Assembly: GCF_002937115.1 (NCBI RefSeq)
Contig: NZ_NHRY01000041.1
Span: forward strand, 1-48,267
DNA length: 48,267 nt
Reading direction: 5' to 3'
Source: Rhodopila globiformis
GTDB taxonomy: Bacteria > Pseudomonadota > Alphaproteobacteria > Acetobacterales > Acetobacteraceae
Within the stretch, counting starts at the first letter, position 1. Each line of letters starts with the position of its first letter. Made by a program: the position numbers and the translations under genes. The notes beneath the pieces are model-generated. The model saw only the letters and a program-made list of their open reading frames with translations. It ran no database searches and had not been told where the DNA came from. Below are positions 7,887-15,459 of this stretch, piece after piece.

Positions 7887-8903
7887 GTGTCCGTTTCCCC
7901 TGTGGACGTGAACGAGGACGCGCTGTCCAGCCTCGTCCGCCTGGTCCAGGCCGATCTCGAGGCGTGCAACGACGTCATCGTCGCGCGCATGGACAGCCCG
8001 GTCGCGCTGATCCCGCAGCTTGCCGCGCATATCGTCGCGGCCGGCGGCAAGCGCCTGCGTCCGCTGCTGACGCTGGCCTCGGCGCGGCTGTGCGGCTACC
8101 CGGGCAGCGACGGCGGCACGCGCCACGTCGACCTCGCCGCCTGCGTCGAGTTCATCCACACCGCCACCCTGCTGCACGACGACGTCGTCGACGAAAGCCG
8201 GTTGCGCCGCGGCCTGGCCTCGGCCAACGCGATTTTCGGCAACAAGGCGTCGGTGCTCGTCGGCGACTTCCTGTTCGCCCGCTCGTTCCGGCTGATGGTG
8301 GACGACGGCTCGCTGCGCGTGCTGGCGATCCTGTCGAACGCGTCGGCGACCATCGCCGAGGGCGAGGTTCTGCAGCTGGTCACCCAGAACGACCTGTCCA
8401 CCACCGAGGGCCGCTACCTGGAAGTCATCCAGGGCAAAACCGCCGCCCTGTTCGCCGCCGCCTGTCAGATCGGCGCCGTCGTGGCCAATCGGCCGGAGCG
8501 CGAGGAGCAGGCGCTGGCGGACTACGGGATGAAGCTGGGCATCGCGTTCCAGCTGGTGGACGACGCGCTGGACTACGTTGCCGACGAGGCGACGCTGGGC
8601 AAGACCATCGGCGACGACTTCCGCGAGGGCAAGATCACCCTGCCGGTGCTGACCGCGTTCCTGGCCGGCGACGAAGCGGAGAAAGCATTCTGGCGGCGCA
8701 CCGTCGAGTCGCTGGAACAGACCGACGCGGACCTGGACCACGCCATGCAGCTCATCGCCCGGCACGGCGCGATCAAGGCCACCCTGGACCGTGCCCATCG
8801 CTTCGTGCAGGAAGCCAAGGACGCCCTGCTGGTGTTCCCCGACAGCCCGATCCGCCGGGCGCTGGAACGGGTCGCCGACTACTCGGTGCACCGGGCGCGC
8901 TGA
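7887..8903 (+). CDS. ispB: Long-chain polyprenyl diphosphate synthase (octaprenyl type)
   Basis: The 338-residue product is a trans-isoprenyl diphosphate synthase. It condenses isopentenyl diphosphate onto an allylic primer to make the ubiquinone side chain. Both Asp-rich motifs are present: LLHDDVVDE (Asp98, 99, 102), followed by RLRRG, and QLVDDALDY (Asp225, 226, 229). GGKRLRPLLTL near residues 53-63 binds the homoallylic substrate. The sequence resembles alphaproteobacterial octaprenyl or decaprenyl synthases; chain length cannot be set by eye. The start is uncertain: GTG at 7887 (VSVSPVDVNEDAL) is chosen, and GTG at 7878 is possible. An in-frame ATG at 7575 would give an unlikely Arg-rich leader. 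The gene is divergent from DUF2007 and is followed by a hairpin at 8945. Confidence 0.88.
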   Translation: MSVSPVDVNEDALSSLVRLVQADLEACNDVIVARMDSPVALIPQLAAHIVAAGGKRLRPLLTLASARLCGYPGSDGGTRHVDLAACVEFIHTATLLHDDVVDESRLRRGLASANAIFGNKASVLVGDFLFARSFRLMVDDGSLRVLAILSNASATIAEGEVLQLVTQNDLSTTEGRYLEVIQGKTAALFAAACQIGAVVANRPEREEQALADYGMKLGIAFQLVDDALDYVADEATLGKTIGDDFREGKITLPVLTAFLAGDEAEKAFWRRTVESLEQTDADLDHAMQLIARHGAIKATLDRAHRFVQEAKDALLVFPDSPIRRALERVADYSVHRAR

Positions 8904-8944
8904 GGCTGGACGGCTTGGCGCCTCCGGCGGTGGCCGCAGGTTTT

Positions 8945-8975
8945 GACTGGCGGTGAGGCGCCCTCACCGTCAGTC
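8945..8975 (+). terminator. Strong hairpin downstream of the polyprenyl synthase gene
   Basis: GACTGGCGGTGAGG and CCTCACCGTCAGTC pair over 14 positions (one G:U) around a CGC loop, 41 bases after the stop codon. No T-run follows, so intrinsic termination is uncertain; it may protect the 3' end. Confidence 0.4.
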
Positions 8976-9084
8976 CTCGCCAGCGCCGTCCCGCTTCGGG
9001 ACTTGAGCGTGAATGGCCACGTCGAGACAGGATTCGGGAAAGGCCATTTGCGGTTCTGGGGAGCAGGGCAAGGCGCTGAAGGGG

Positions 9085-9139
9085 TTAAGCTGTTTCAGCT
9101 ATTGCAGATAATTCAGTTGTGGCGCATAAGCTTGCGCCA
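9085..9139 (+). promoter_or_regulatory. Promoter and palindromic operator of the excisionase-like antitoxin gene
   Basis: A good -10 box GATAAT (9107-9112) has a weak TTAAGC (9085-9090) 16 bases upstream. The perfect inverted repeat TGGCGCA-N6-TGCGCCA (9120-9139) lies just downstream, over the expected transcription start and before the GGGAG at 9144. Autorepression by the encoded helix-turn-helix antitoxin is inferred. Confidence 0.5.
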
Positions 9140-9157
9140 GGTTGGGAGCATGACGCG

Positions 9158-9595
9158 ATGGTTACGTTTGTCCGAAGCGAGGAGGACGTGGCCGCCATCC
9201 GCCGGTTGCATCGCTTGGTGTCGAACGCGCGTAGAGAGAGCTCCAGCGACGACCTGAGGGTTCGTTTGTCCCTGGCGGGGGGCGAGGCGGACCTGCCGCA
9301 ACCCCTTACCGAGGTTCTTGTCAAGGCTGTCGAGTTGATGGGCGCTGGCCAGGGCGTGGAGATCGTTTCCCCTGCGCAGGAGGTGAGCGCCCAGGAGGCC
9401 GCAGCGCTCCTGAACGTGTCGCGCCCCTACGTGATGAACCTCATTCGCAAGGGCATTCTGCCCCACCGGATGGTTGGCGCCCACCACCGTATCCCGCTAT
9501 GTGATCTCATGGTCTACAAGCACGAGCAGGAGCCCAGGCGCGCAGCCGCGCTTGCGAACCTGATCGGCGAGACGGAGGAGCTTGGCCGCGGCTGA
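9158..9595 (+). CDS. Excisionase/MerR-like helix-turn-helix antitoxin (partner of PIN toxin)
   Basis: The 145-residue protein has a helical N-terminal half (RSEEDVAAIRRLHRLVSNAR). Its C-terminal excisionase-type DNA-binding domain reads SAQEAAALLNVSRPYVMNLI then RKGILPHRMVGAHHRI. This architecture is known for antitoxins paired with PIN-domain toxins, and a PIN gene follows. The ATG at 9158 is chosen because a GGGAG sits 9 bases upstream; ATG 9119 would add 13 residues and would place the start inside the operator. Expected role: bind and neutralise the toxin and repress the promoter through the 9120-9139 palindrome. Oddly, 249 bases separate it from the toxin, whereas such pairs usually overlap. 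Confidence 0.75.
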   Translation: MVTFVRSEEDVAAIRRLHRLVSNARRESSSDDLRVRLSLAGGEADLPQPLTEVLVKAVELMGAGQGVEIVSPAQEVSAQEAAALLNVSRPYVMNLIRKGILPHRMVGAHHRIPLCDLMVYKHEQEPRRAAALANLIGETEELGRG

Positions 9596-9723
9596 TTGAC
9601 GACCTGGACGATGGTATCGGAAGGCTCACCGTGCCGCACGACAACAGGCACCAATAAATCGTAACTTTTGGCTTGCCGTCCGAAATCTGTCGATATTATT
9701 TTAAACCCGTTAACGTGACGCGC

Positions 9724-9808
9724 GGCGCCAGTTAACTTGGCGCCACGGCAGCGGCTCCGGTTTCGGACAACCTGGCTGCGGGACAACCCAAGTTGAAGGG
9801 ACAACCCA
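9724..9808. promoter_or_regulatory. Hairpin and GGACAACC direct repeats between antitoxin and toxin
   Basis: A perfect inverted repeat GGCGCCA-N7-TGGCGCC (9724-9744) is followed by three direct repeats of GGACAACC (9765-9772, 9781-9788, 9799-9806) spaced 16-18 bases apart. The TGGCGC half-site resembles the arms of the operator at 9120-9139, so a second binding site for the antitoxin is plausible. No T-run follows, which argues against a simple terminator. Confidence 0.45.
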
Positions 9809-9844
9809 CCGCACGAGATCGCCCCGCCATAAGGCGTTTTCGCA

Positions 9845-10519
9845 ATGTCCGATTCCCAGTCTGCTTCTGTGTCCCAGAAAGATTCGTCCGTTCCTCCCGC
9901 GCCGACGCTCCTTGCAGGCCAAACACAGCCGGAACCAGATATCGAGACCGCCGCCCTCGATGCAAACGTCGTGCTCAGAAATGGGCTGCGGGATTTCCTA
10001 TTGTCCGTAGCCTCCGCCGGAGCCTGGTTGCCCGTCTGGTCGGACGCGATCCACGGCGAATGGGTGCGCAACCGGGCCGAAGTATGCGGCGACCCCCAGT
10101 CCGTCCTCGACTACCCCAGGAACCAGATGGAGGATGCGTTCCCAGGTTCCAACATGCCACCGGACCCGGATGTCCTGCGAGACGTGCTCTCGCTTTGCGC
10201 CAGCGACGCCGAGCGCAAGGACGCTCACGTGGTGATGACGGCCATCGTGGCCGAGGCATCCACGATTGTCACGTTCAACGACCGTGACTTCCCCGGACGC
10301 ATCCTGTCCTGTTACGGTCTCCGCGCGGAGAGGCCGGATGTGTTCTGCGAGCGCATCTTTCCGGCGCGTGCCGCACAATTCGTGGCGGGGGCCAGGGAGC
10401 AGCGGGCTCGGCTGAAGAAACCGGCACGCGACCCGGATGACTATCTCCGGCACCTAAGAGATGCCTTGGCGATGCCCAGGACGGCCAGCCTCCTCGCGCC
10501 TTACCGGAATGAGATCTGA
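9845..10519 (+). CDS. PIN-domain toxin (predicted ribonuclease)
   Basis: The 224-residue product carries a PIN nuclease domain. Its acidic residues are visible in ALDANVVLRNGLRDFLL (first Asp), SDAIHGEWVRNR (Glu), SDAERKDAHVVMTAI (Asp) and IVTFNDRDFP (last Asp). The layout DANVL...RD.LL...W.D.I..E matches the PIN toxins that pair with excisionase-like antitoxins. Such toxins cleave RNA, often tRNA; the target is unknown here. A Gln/Pro/Ser-rich leader of about 35 residues precedes the domain, so the true start may lie downstream; the first ATG has only a weak AAGG 8 bases upstream. The C-terminal ~60 residues are helical and charged. Confidence 0.78.
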   Translation: MSDSQSASVSQKDSSVPPAPTLLAGQTQPEPDIETAALDANVVLRNGLRDFLLSVASAGAWLPVWSDAIHGEWVRNRAEVCGDPQSVLDYPRNQMEDAFPGSNMPPDPDVLRDVLSLCASDAERKDAHVVMTAIVAEASTIVTFNDRDFPGRILSCYGLRAERPDVFCERIFPARAAQFVAGAREQRARLKKPARDPDDYLRHLRDALAMPRTASLLAPYRNEI

Positions 10520-10625
10520 AAGGCGTCGCCGCTGCAAGCACGCCCCTATCGGGCGCGGGGGAGACGTGGCACAGGCAGTGCTTGTCCGTCAGTCTCCCTC
10601 ACCCTGAATCGCGATCGCAAGAGCC

Positions 10626-12695
10626 GTGGCGAAACGCATGAAACAGCGGGGCAAGCCCGCGCCTCGGAACACACCGCCGGTTCACCGCGGCCGAACGCCG
10701 CTGCGGCTGCCGGAAACCGCGGCGGTCCAGGTCATCGGCACCGACGCGGATGGCGACCCGCTCGCCCGTCCGGTGGACTGGGACCGCAACGCCGGCCCGC
10801 CGCCGCTGATCCGCATGCTTCCGGAAAAGCCCGGCTCGGCCGCCCTCGCGCCGGGGGAGCGCGTGCTGGCGCGGCTGCGGCCGGCCGGACCTGGCCGCTA
10901 CGAAGGCCGCACCCTGCGCCGCGTCGCCGAGACCCCCGGCCACATCCTGGGCATCTTCCGCCACCGCCGCCCGGAAAACCGCATCGTCCCAACCGATCGC
11001 CGCTACAAGGCCGAGTGGGTCGTGCCGCGCGGCCAGGAAGCCGGCGCCGAACCGGATGAGATCGTCCTGGGCGAACCCATCGCCGGCCACCAGCACCTCG
11101 GCCTGAAGCCGGCCCGGGTGGTGGAGCGGCTGGGCCGGCTGGGCGACGCCCGCTCGATCAGCCTGATCGCCATCCACACCCACGACATCCCACAGGTCTT
11201 CTCCGACGCGGCGCTGGAGGAAGCGCGGCGCGCCCGCGCGGTCCGCATGAGCGGCAGCCGCACTGACCTGCGCGACCTGACGCTGGTCACCATCGACGGT
11301 GCCGACGCCCGCGACTTCGACGATGCGGTGTATGCCGAGCCGCACCCGGACCTGCCGGGCGGCTTCCGCCTCGTCGTCGCCATTGCCGACGTGGCGCACT
11401 ACGTCCGGCCGGGCGCGGCGCTCGACCAGGCCGCCCGCCAGCGCGGCAACAGCGTGTATTTCCCCGACCGCGTCGTGCCGATGCTGCCCGAGGCGCTGTC
11501 GAACGGCTGGTGCAGCCTGCGCCCGAACGAGGACCGCGGCTGCCTGTTCGTCGAGATGCACATCGACCGCGACGGCCGCAAGATCGGCCACCGCTTCGGC
11601 CGCGGCCTGATGCGCAGCGCCGCCCGGCTGACCTACGAGGAGGTCCAGCAGGCGTACGACGGCCACGATGACAGCGACGTGCCGCTGGTGCATCTGTACG
11701 GCGCCTTCCATGCCCTGCTGGCGGCACGGCAGGCGCGCGGCACGCTCGACCTCGACCTGCCCGAGCGCAAGGTGGTGCTGGACGACCAGGGCCACGTCGC
11801 CAGCGTCGCGCCGCGCCCGCGCCTGGGCAGCCACCGGCTGATCGAGGAATTCATGGTGCTGGCCAATGTCGCCGCCGCCGAGGAACTGGAACGGCTGCGC
11901 CAGCCTTGCCTGTACCGCATCCACGCGCCGCCGAGCGAGGAAAAGCTCGAGTCGCTGCGTGACTTCCTGGCAACACTCGGCGTCTCTTTGCCGCCAGGCA
12001 ACCAGGTGCATCCGCGCGACCTGGATCGCGTGCTGCGGCGGTTCGCCGATACGCCGGAAGCGCAGGTGGTCAACGAGGTGATGTTGCGCAGCCAGTCGCA
12101 GGCCGCCTACAGCCCGGACAACATTGGTCATTTCGGCCTTGCCCTGACGCGCTACGCGCATTTCACCAGCCCGATCCGCCGCTACGCCGACTTGCTGGTG
12201 CACCGGGCGCTGATCCGGGGGCTGAAACTGGGGCGGGACGGCCTGGCTGCCGAGGAAATCGCGGCGTTTCCGGAAACCGCCGAGCACATAACGGAAACCG
12301 AGCGGCGGGCGCAGTTGGCCGAGCGGGACGCCATCGACCGCTACCTGTCCGCCTTCATGTCTGATAAAATCGGCAGCCGTTTCGCCGCGCGCATATCTGG
12401 TGTAACTCGTTTCGGGCTTTTCGTGACCGTTACAGAGACCGGCGCAAGCGGTATCGTGCCGTTCGCAACCTTGCCGGACGATTTTTGGCAATATGATGAG
12501 CGGGAGCAGACATTGACCGGCCGCCGCACGCACCAGGTGTTCCGCCTGGCGCAGGACGTCGAAGTGATGCTGTCGGAGGCCAACCCGGTGACCGGTGGCC
12601 TGGTCTTCCACGTGCTGGCCGATCGGCCCGCCACGCGCCGGGCGGAAACCAGGGCAGGAAGGCCGCACAAGGGAAGACGGTCCCGCGACTCGTGA
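10626..12695 (+). CDS. rnr: Ribonuclease R (3'-5' exoribonuclease, RNB family)
   Basis: The 689-residue product degrades structured RNA from the 3' end. The RNB catalytic loop TIDGADARDFDDA lies near residues 222-234. The family signature HFTSPIRRYADLLVHR lies near 512-527. A C-terminal S1 domain follows (ARISGVTRFGLFVTVTETGA), then a basic tail. Cold-shock-like domains occupy about 30-180. Typical RNase R begins with a winged-helix domain of about 60-70 residues; here the chain starts MAKRMKQRGKPAPRNTPPVH and goes straight into the cold-shock region, so that domain is missing. The start is a GTG at 10626, with an ATG at 10638 possible. The stop overlaps the GTG of the S41 protease gene, indicating an operon. 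Confidence 0.9.
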   Translation: MAKRMKQRGKPAPRNTPPVHRGRTPLRLPETAAVQVIGTDADGDPLARPVDWDRNAGPPPLIRMLPEKPGSAALAPGERVLARLRPAGPGRYEGRTLRRVAETPGHILGIFRHRRPENRIVPTDRRYKAEWVVPRGQEAGAEPDEIVLGEPIAGHQHLGLKPARVVERLGRLGDARSISLIAIHTHDIPQVFSDAALEEARRARAVRMSGSRTDLRDLTLVTIDGADARDFDDAVYAEPHPDLPGGFRLVVAIADVAHYVRPGAALDQAARQRGNSVYFPDRVVPMLPEALSNGWCSLRPNEDRGCLFVEMHIDRDGRKIGHRFGRGLMRSAARLTYEEVQQAYDGHDDSDVPLVHLYGAFHALLAARQARGTLDLDLPERKVVLDDQGHVASVAPRPRLGSHRLIEEFMVLANVAAAEELERLRQPCLYRIHAPPSEEKLESLRDFLATLGVSLPPGNQVHPRDLDRVLRRFADTPEAQVVNEVMLRSQSQAAYSPDNIGHFGLALTRYAHFTSPIRRYADLLVHRALIRGLKLGRDGLAAEEIAAFPETAEHITETERRAQLAERDAIDRYLSAFMSDKIGSRFAARISGVTRFGLFVTVTETGASGIVPFATLPDDFWQYDEREQTLTGRRTHQVFRLAQDVEVMLSEANPVTGGLVFHVLADRPATRRAETRAGRPHKGRRSRDS

Positions 12696-14209
12696 TCCGG
12701 ATCAGTGTCCTGCTGCTGCTGCTCCTGTTCGGACGGGCGCAGGCCGAGCCGCTGTCGGATGCCGGACTCGACCAGGAGCGGCTGATCGCCGTGTATGGCG
12801 AGGCACTGTCCTTCATCGCGCCCCGCATCCTGGAACCGGTGCCGCTCGGCGACCTGACGGTCTGGGGCCTGCAGAGCCTGTCCGCGCTCGACCCGGTGCT
12901 CCGCATCGGCGCCGCGGACGGGCGGCTGCGGCTGTTCCGCAACGGCGACGTGGTGCTGGAGACGCCGGTGCCGACGGACCAGGCGCCGGTGGCCTGGGCC
13001 CGGACCGCGGCCGACGTGACGGAGATCGGCTACAAGCTGTCGCCGCTGCTGCGCCGGGTCGGCACGCAGGGCGTGATCCAGAGCTTCTTCGACGCGATGT
13101 TCAGCGGGCTCGATCCCTACTCGCGCTACGTGCCGCCGATGGAGGCGAGCCAGGAACGCGCCCGGCGGGCGGGCCAGGCGAATGTCGGCCTGACCGTGGG
13201 GCTGCGCGGCTCGCAGATCGAGGTGCGGACCGTGGTGCGGGACAGCCCGGCCGCGATCATCGGCATCCGGCCGGGCGACATCCTGTGGGCGATCGACGGA
13301 CAGCGGACGCGGGACCAGGATCCGGTGACCATCGCCGCCATGCTGGCCGGCGCGGACGGCTCGGTGGTGACGCTGTCGTGGCGCGGGCGCGATGGCCGGA
13401 TCCGCAATGCCCAGGTTGGCCGGGTGATGGTGGCGCCCGAGACGGTGTTCGCGCATCGCGCCGCCGGCATGCTGGTGCTGCGGATCACCGGCTTCAGCAA
13501 CACCACGGCCTCACACCTGGCGATGTCGGTGCAGGACGCGTTGGCCGCGCGGCATCCGGTCGCCGGCATCGTGCTGGACCTGCGCGACAACCGCGGCGGG
13601 CTGCTGCGCCAGGCGGTGACCGCGGCGGATACGTTCCTGCCGGCGGGCGTCATCGCGGTCACCACCGGCCGGGACCCGGACGCCAACCATATCTGGCGCT
13701 CGGCCGAAGGCGAGCTGGCCGAGAACGTGCCGGTGGTTGTCCTGGTCGACGGCCATACCGCAAGCTCGGCCGAGATCCTCGCCGCGGCGCTGGCGGACCG
13801 GGGGCGCGCGGTGGTGGTGGGCAGCGCGACCGTCGGCAAGGGCCTGGTGCAGACGATCGATCCGCTGCCGGATGGCGGCGACCTGTTCGTGACCTGGAGC
13901 CAGGTGCTGGCGCCGCTGGGCTGGCCGCTCCAGGGCCTGGGCGTGATGCCGCAGGTCTGCACCAGCCGCGGGCCGGAGGCCCTGAACCGGCAACTCGACA
14001 GCCTGGCCGAGGGAATCCAGCCGATGGCGCCCGTGATCCGGCGGGAGCGCGCGGCGCGGGTGCCGGTGCCGGCGGCCGATGTGCTGGAGATCCGCGCGGC
14101 CTGTCCCGCGGCCGAGGGACGCGCCGCTGACGTGGCGGCGGCGCGGGCACTGATCGCCAACCCGGCGGCGTATGCAGCGGCGTTGCTTCCACCGATGTCG
14201 AACCGATAA
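12692..14209 (+). CDS. S41 family (C-terminal-processing-like) serine protease, exported
   Basis: The 505-residue product begins with a signal peptide (MIRISVLLLLLLFGRAQA). A PDZ domain lies near residues 165-235 (DSPAAIIGIRPGDILWAIDG). The S41 core contains LRDNRGGLLRQAV, then the catalytic Ser358 in DGHTASSAEIL and Lys383 in VGKGLVQ, the 25-residue Ser/Lys spacing of the Tsp/CtpA family. It should act in the periplasm on unfolded or tagged proteins; substrates are unknown. The GTG start overlaps the RNase R stop (GTGA), so expression is coupled to rnr. The C-terminal ~90 residues (EGIQPMAPVIRRERAARVP) are outside the protease core and unassigned. Confidence 0.88.
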   Translation: MIRISVLLLLLLFGRAQAEPLSDAGLDQERLIAVYGEALSFIAPRILEPVPLGDLTVWGLQSLSALDPVLRIGAADGRLRLFRNGDVVLETPVPTDQAPVAWARTAADVTEIGYKLSPLLRRVGTQGVIQSFFDAMFSGLDPYSRYVPPMEASQERARRAGQANVGLTVGLRGSQIEVRTVVRDSPAAIIGIRPGDILWAIDGQRTRDQDPVTIAAMLAGADGSVVTLSWRGRDGRIRNAQVGRVMVAPETVFAHRAAGMLVLRITGFSNTTASHLAMSVQDALAARHPVAGIVLDLRDNRGGLLRQAVTAADTFLPAGVIAVTTGRDPDANHIWRSAEGELAENVPVVVLVDGHTASSAEILAAALADRGRAVVVGSATVGKGLVQTIDPLPDGGDLFVTWSQVLAPLGWPLQGLGVMPQVCTSRGPEALNRQLDSLAEGIQPMAPVIRRERAARVPVPAADVLEIRAACPAAEGRAADVAAARALIANPAAYAAALLPPMSNR

Positions 14210-14371
14210 AGCGATTTTGAGGCGGCGCCTCGACGATGACGTGATCACGCTTGGTTACGGGCTGTATCGCCAGATCGTGATCGTCTGCCACACGTTTGAA
14301 GCGCATAGTAAGGCGTTCACTCGCTGGTGACGTCTGAAGCACCAGCCGGACAGAACAAAAAGGGCACATCC

Positions 14372-14731
14372 ATGATTTGGGGAGATAGTCCGGACTCGAC
14401 GCTGCATGCCTGCCTCTACGAGATCGAGTGTGGGCTGTTCTGCGTGACCTACCGGTCCGGCGCGTCCGCCTCCGACCTGCACCGGTTGCCGATCTACCAG
14501 CCAGCCAGCAGCCAGCTCGTTGCGCGGCAGCGGCTGGAGCAATGCGCCCGGAGGCTTGGCTATCACACCGTCGTCTGGGAAGGCATCGACGCGCCACCGC
14601 CGGATGGGCTACCGGACCTGGATCGGAGAACGCCGTTCTGGGGCGCATTGCCGGCATCGGTTTCGCTGGCGGCCCGGCGGCAGGAACGGGCCATGGCGAA
14701 GGCGCCGAGGATCCACACGCCGGCCATCTGA
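14372..14731 (+). CDS. Hypothetical protein, 119 residues
   Basis: The protein MIWGDSPDSTLHACLYEIEC has no family I can name. The ATG at 14372 has an AAGGG 8 bases upstream, better than the ATG at 14327. A likely beta-rich stretch (LHACLYEIECGLFCVTYRSG) precedes an amphipathic helix (SSQLVARQRLEQCARRLGYH) and a Pro-rich region. Two Cys lie within the first 25 residues. It follows the rnr/S41 operon after 160 bases and is probably transcribed on its own. Codon use is like its neighbours, which supports a real but narrowly distributed gene. Confidence 0.45.
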   Translation: MIWGDSPDSTLHACLYEIECGLFCVTYRSGASASDLHRLPIYQPASSQLVARQRLEQCARRLGYHTVVWEGIDAPPPDGLPDLDRRTPFWGALPASVSLAARRQERAMAKAPRIHTPAI

Positions 14732-14850
14732 CCGGCCCGCGGAACGCCGGCCGGCTGTCTCGGGCCTGGGCGTCGAAGCGGGGGCGGCTGTTGCTTCTTC
14801 ATTAAAGCGAGGGGGCGGCAAGGTCGTGCCGGGGGCGTCCGTACGGCGGG

Positions 14851-14878
14851 CCCAAAAGTCCCTCCCCAAAAGTCCCTC
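14851..14878. repeat. Perfect 14-base tandem duplication
   Basis: CCCAAAAGTCCCTC occurs twice head to tail within an otherwise gene-free spacer (14732-14999). Confidence 0.9.
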
Positions 14879-14999
14879 AGGGGGACAACCGCGTCATTGG
14901 GGACAGGGCACCGTCCTGTCCTGTCACGGTGCAGCCCGTGTCCGCAGCGGTTATCGGCGAGCGGGTCCAAGGCACGAACCGCTTTGGGCAGGCCCGGCG

Positions 15000-15404
15000 T
15001 CAGTTCAGGTCCACCGCATGCCGCGTCAGGTCCGCCAGCCGGCAATGGCGCAAGGCCCCTTCCTCGGTCGCGCGCAGCACCACCCGGGGCGCCGCACCGG
15101 CCTCCAGCGCCTCCTGCCAGCGCGGCGCGCACAGGCACCAGCGGTCGCCCGGCTGCAGGCCGGCGAAGCCGAACTCCGGCCGCGGCGTCGACAGGTCGTT
15201 GCCGCGCGAGCGGCTGAACGCCAGGAACTCGGCCGTCATCACCGCGCACACCGTATGGCTGCCGATGTCCTCGGGCCCGGTCTCGCAGCAGCCGTTGCGG
15301 AAGAACCCGGTCAGCGGACGGTTGGAGCAGACCGCCATCGTTCCCCCCAGCACGTTGCGCGACGGGCGCCGGCCCGGACGGCCGCCGGTTTCATCAAACG
15401 GCAT
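15000..15404 (-). CDS. DUF2237 family protein
   Basis: The 134-residue product matches the DUF2237 family closely. Conserved blocks include RNVLGGTMAVCSNRPLTGFF, GCCETGPEDIGSHTVCAVMT, AEFLAFSRSRGNDLSTPRPE and GLQPGDRWCLCAPRWQEA. Several conserved Cys (GCC, VCAV, WCLC) suggest metal binding or a redox role, but no function is established. An excellent AAGGAGG lies 9 bases before the ATG at 15404, fixing the start. The gene is divergent from comM with 55 bases between the starts, so their promoters share or overlap this gap. Confidence 0.88.
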   Translation of the reverse strand: MPFDETGGRPGRRPSRNVLGGTMAVCSNRPLTGFFRNGCCETGPEDIGSHTVCAVMTAEFLAFSRSRGNDLSTPRPEFGFAGLQPGDRWCLCAPRWQEALEAGAAPRVVLRATEEGALRHCRLADLTRHAVDLN

Positions 15405-15459
15405 GCGGATCCCTCCTTCGGTTACGACTTTGTTTACCAATCCCGGCGACAATGGCGCC

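Noticed and set aside
8945..8975. Classical intrinsic terminator after the polyprenyl synthase gene
   Set aside because: The hairpin is strong but no T-run follows on either strand, so it is listed only at low confidence.
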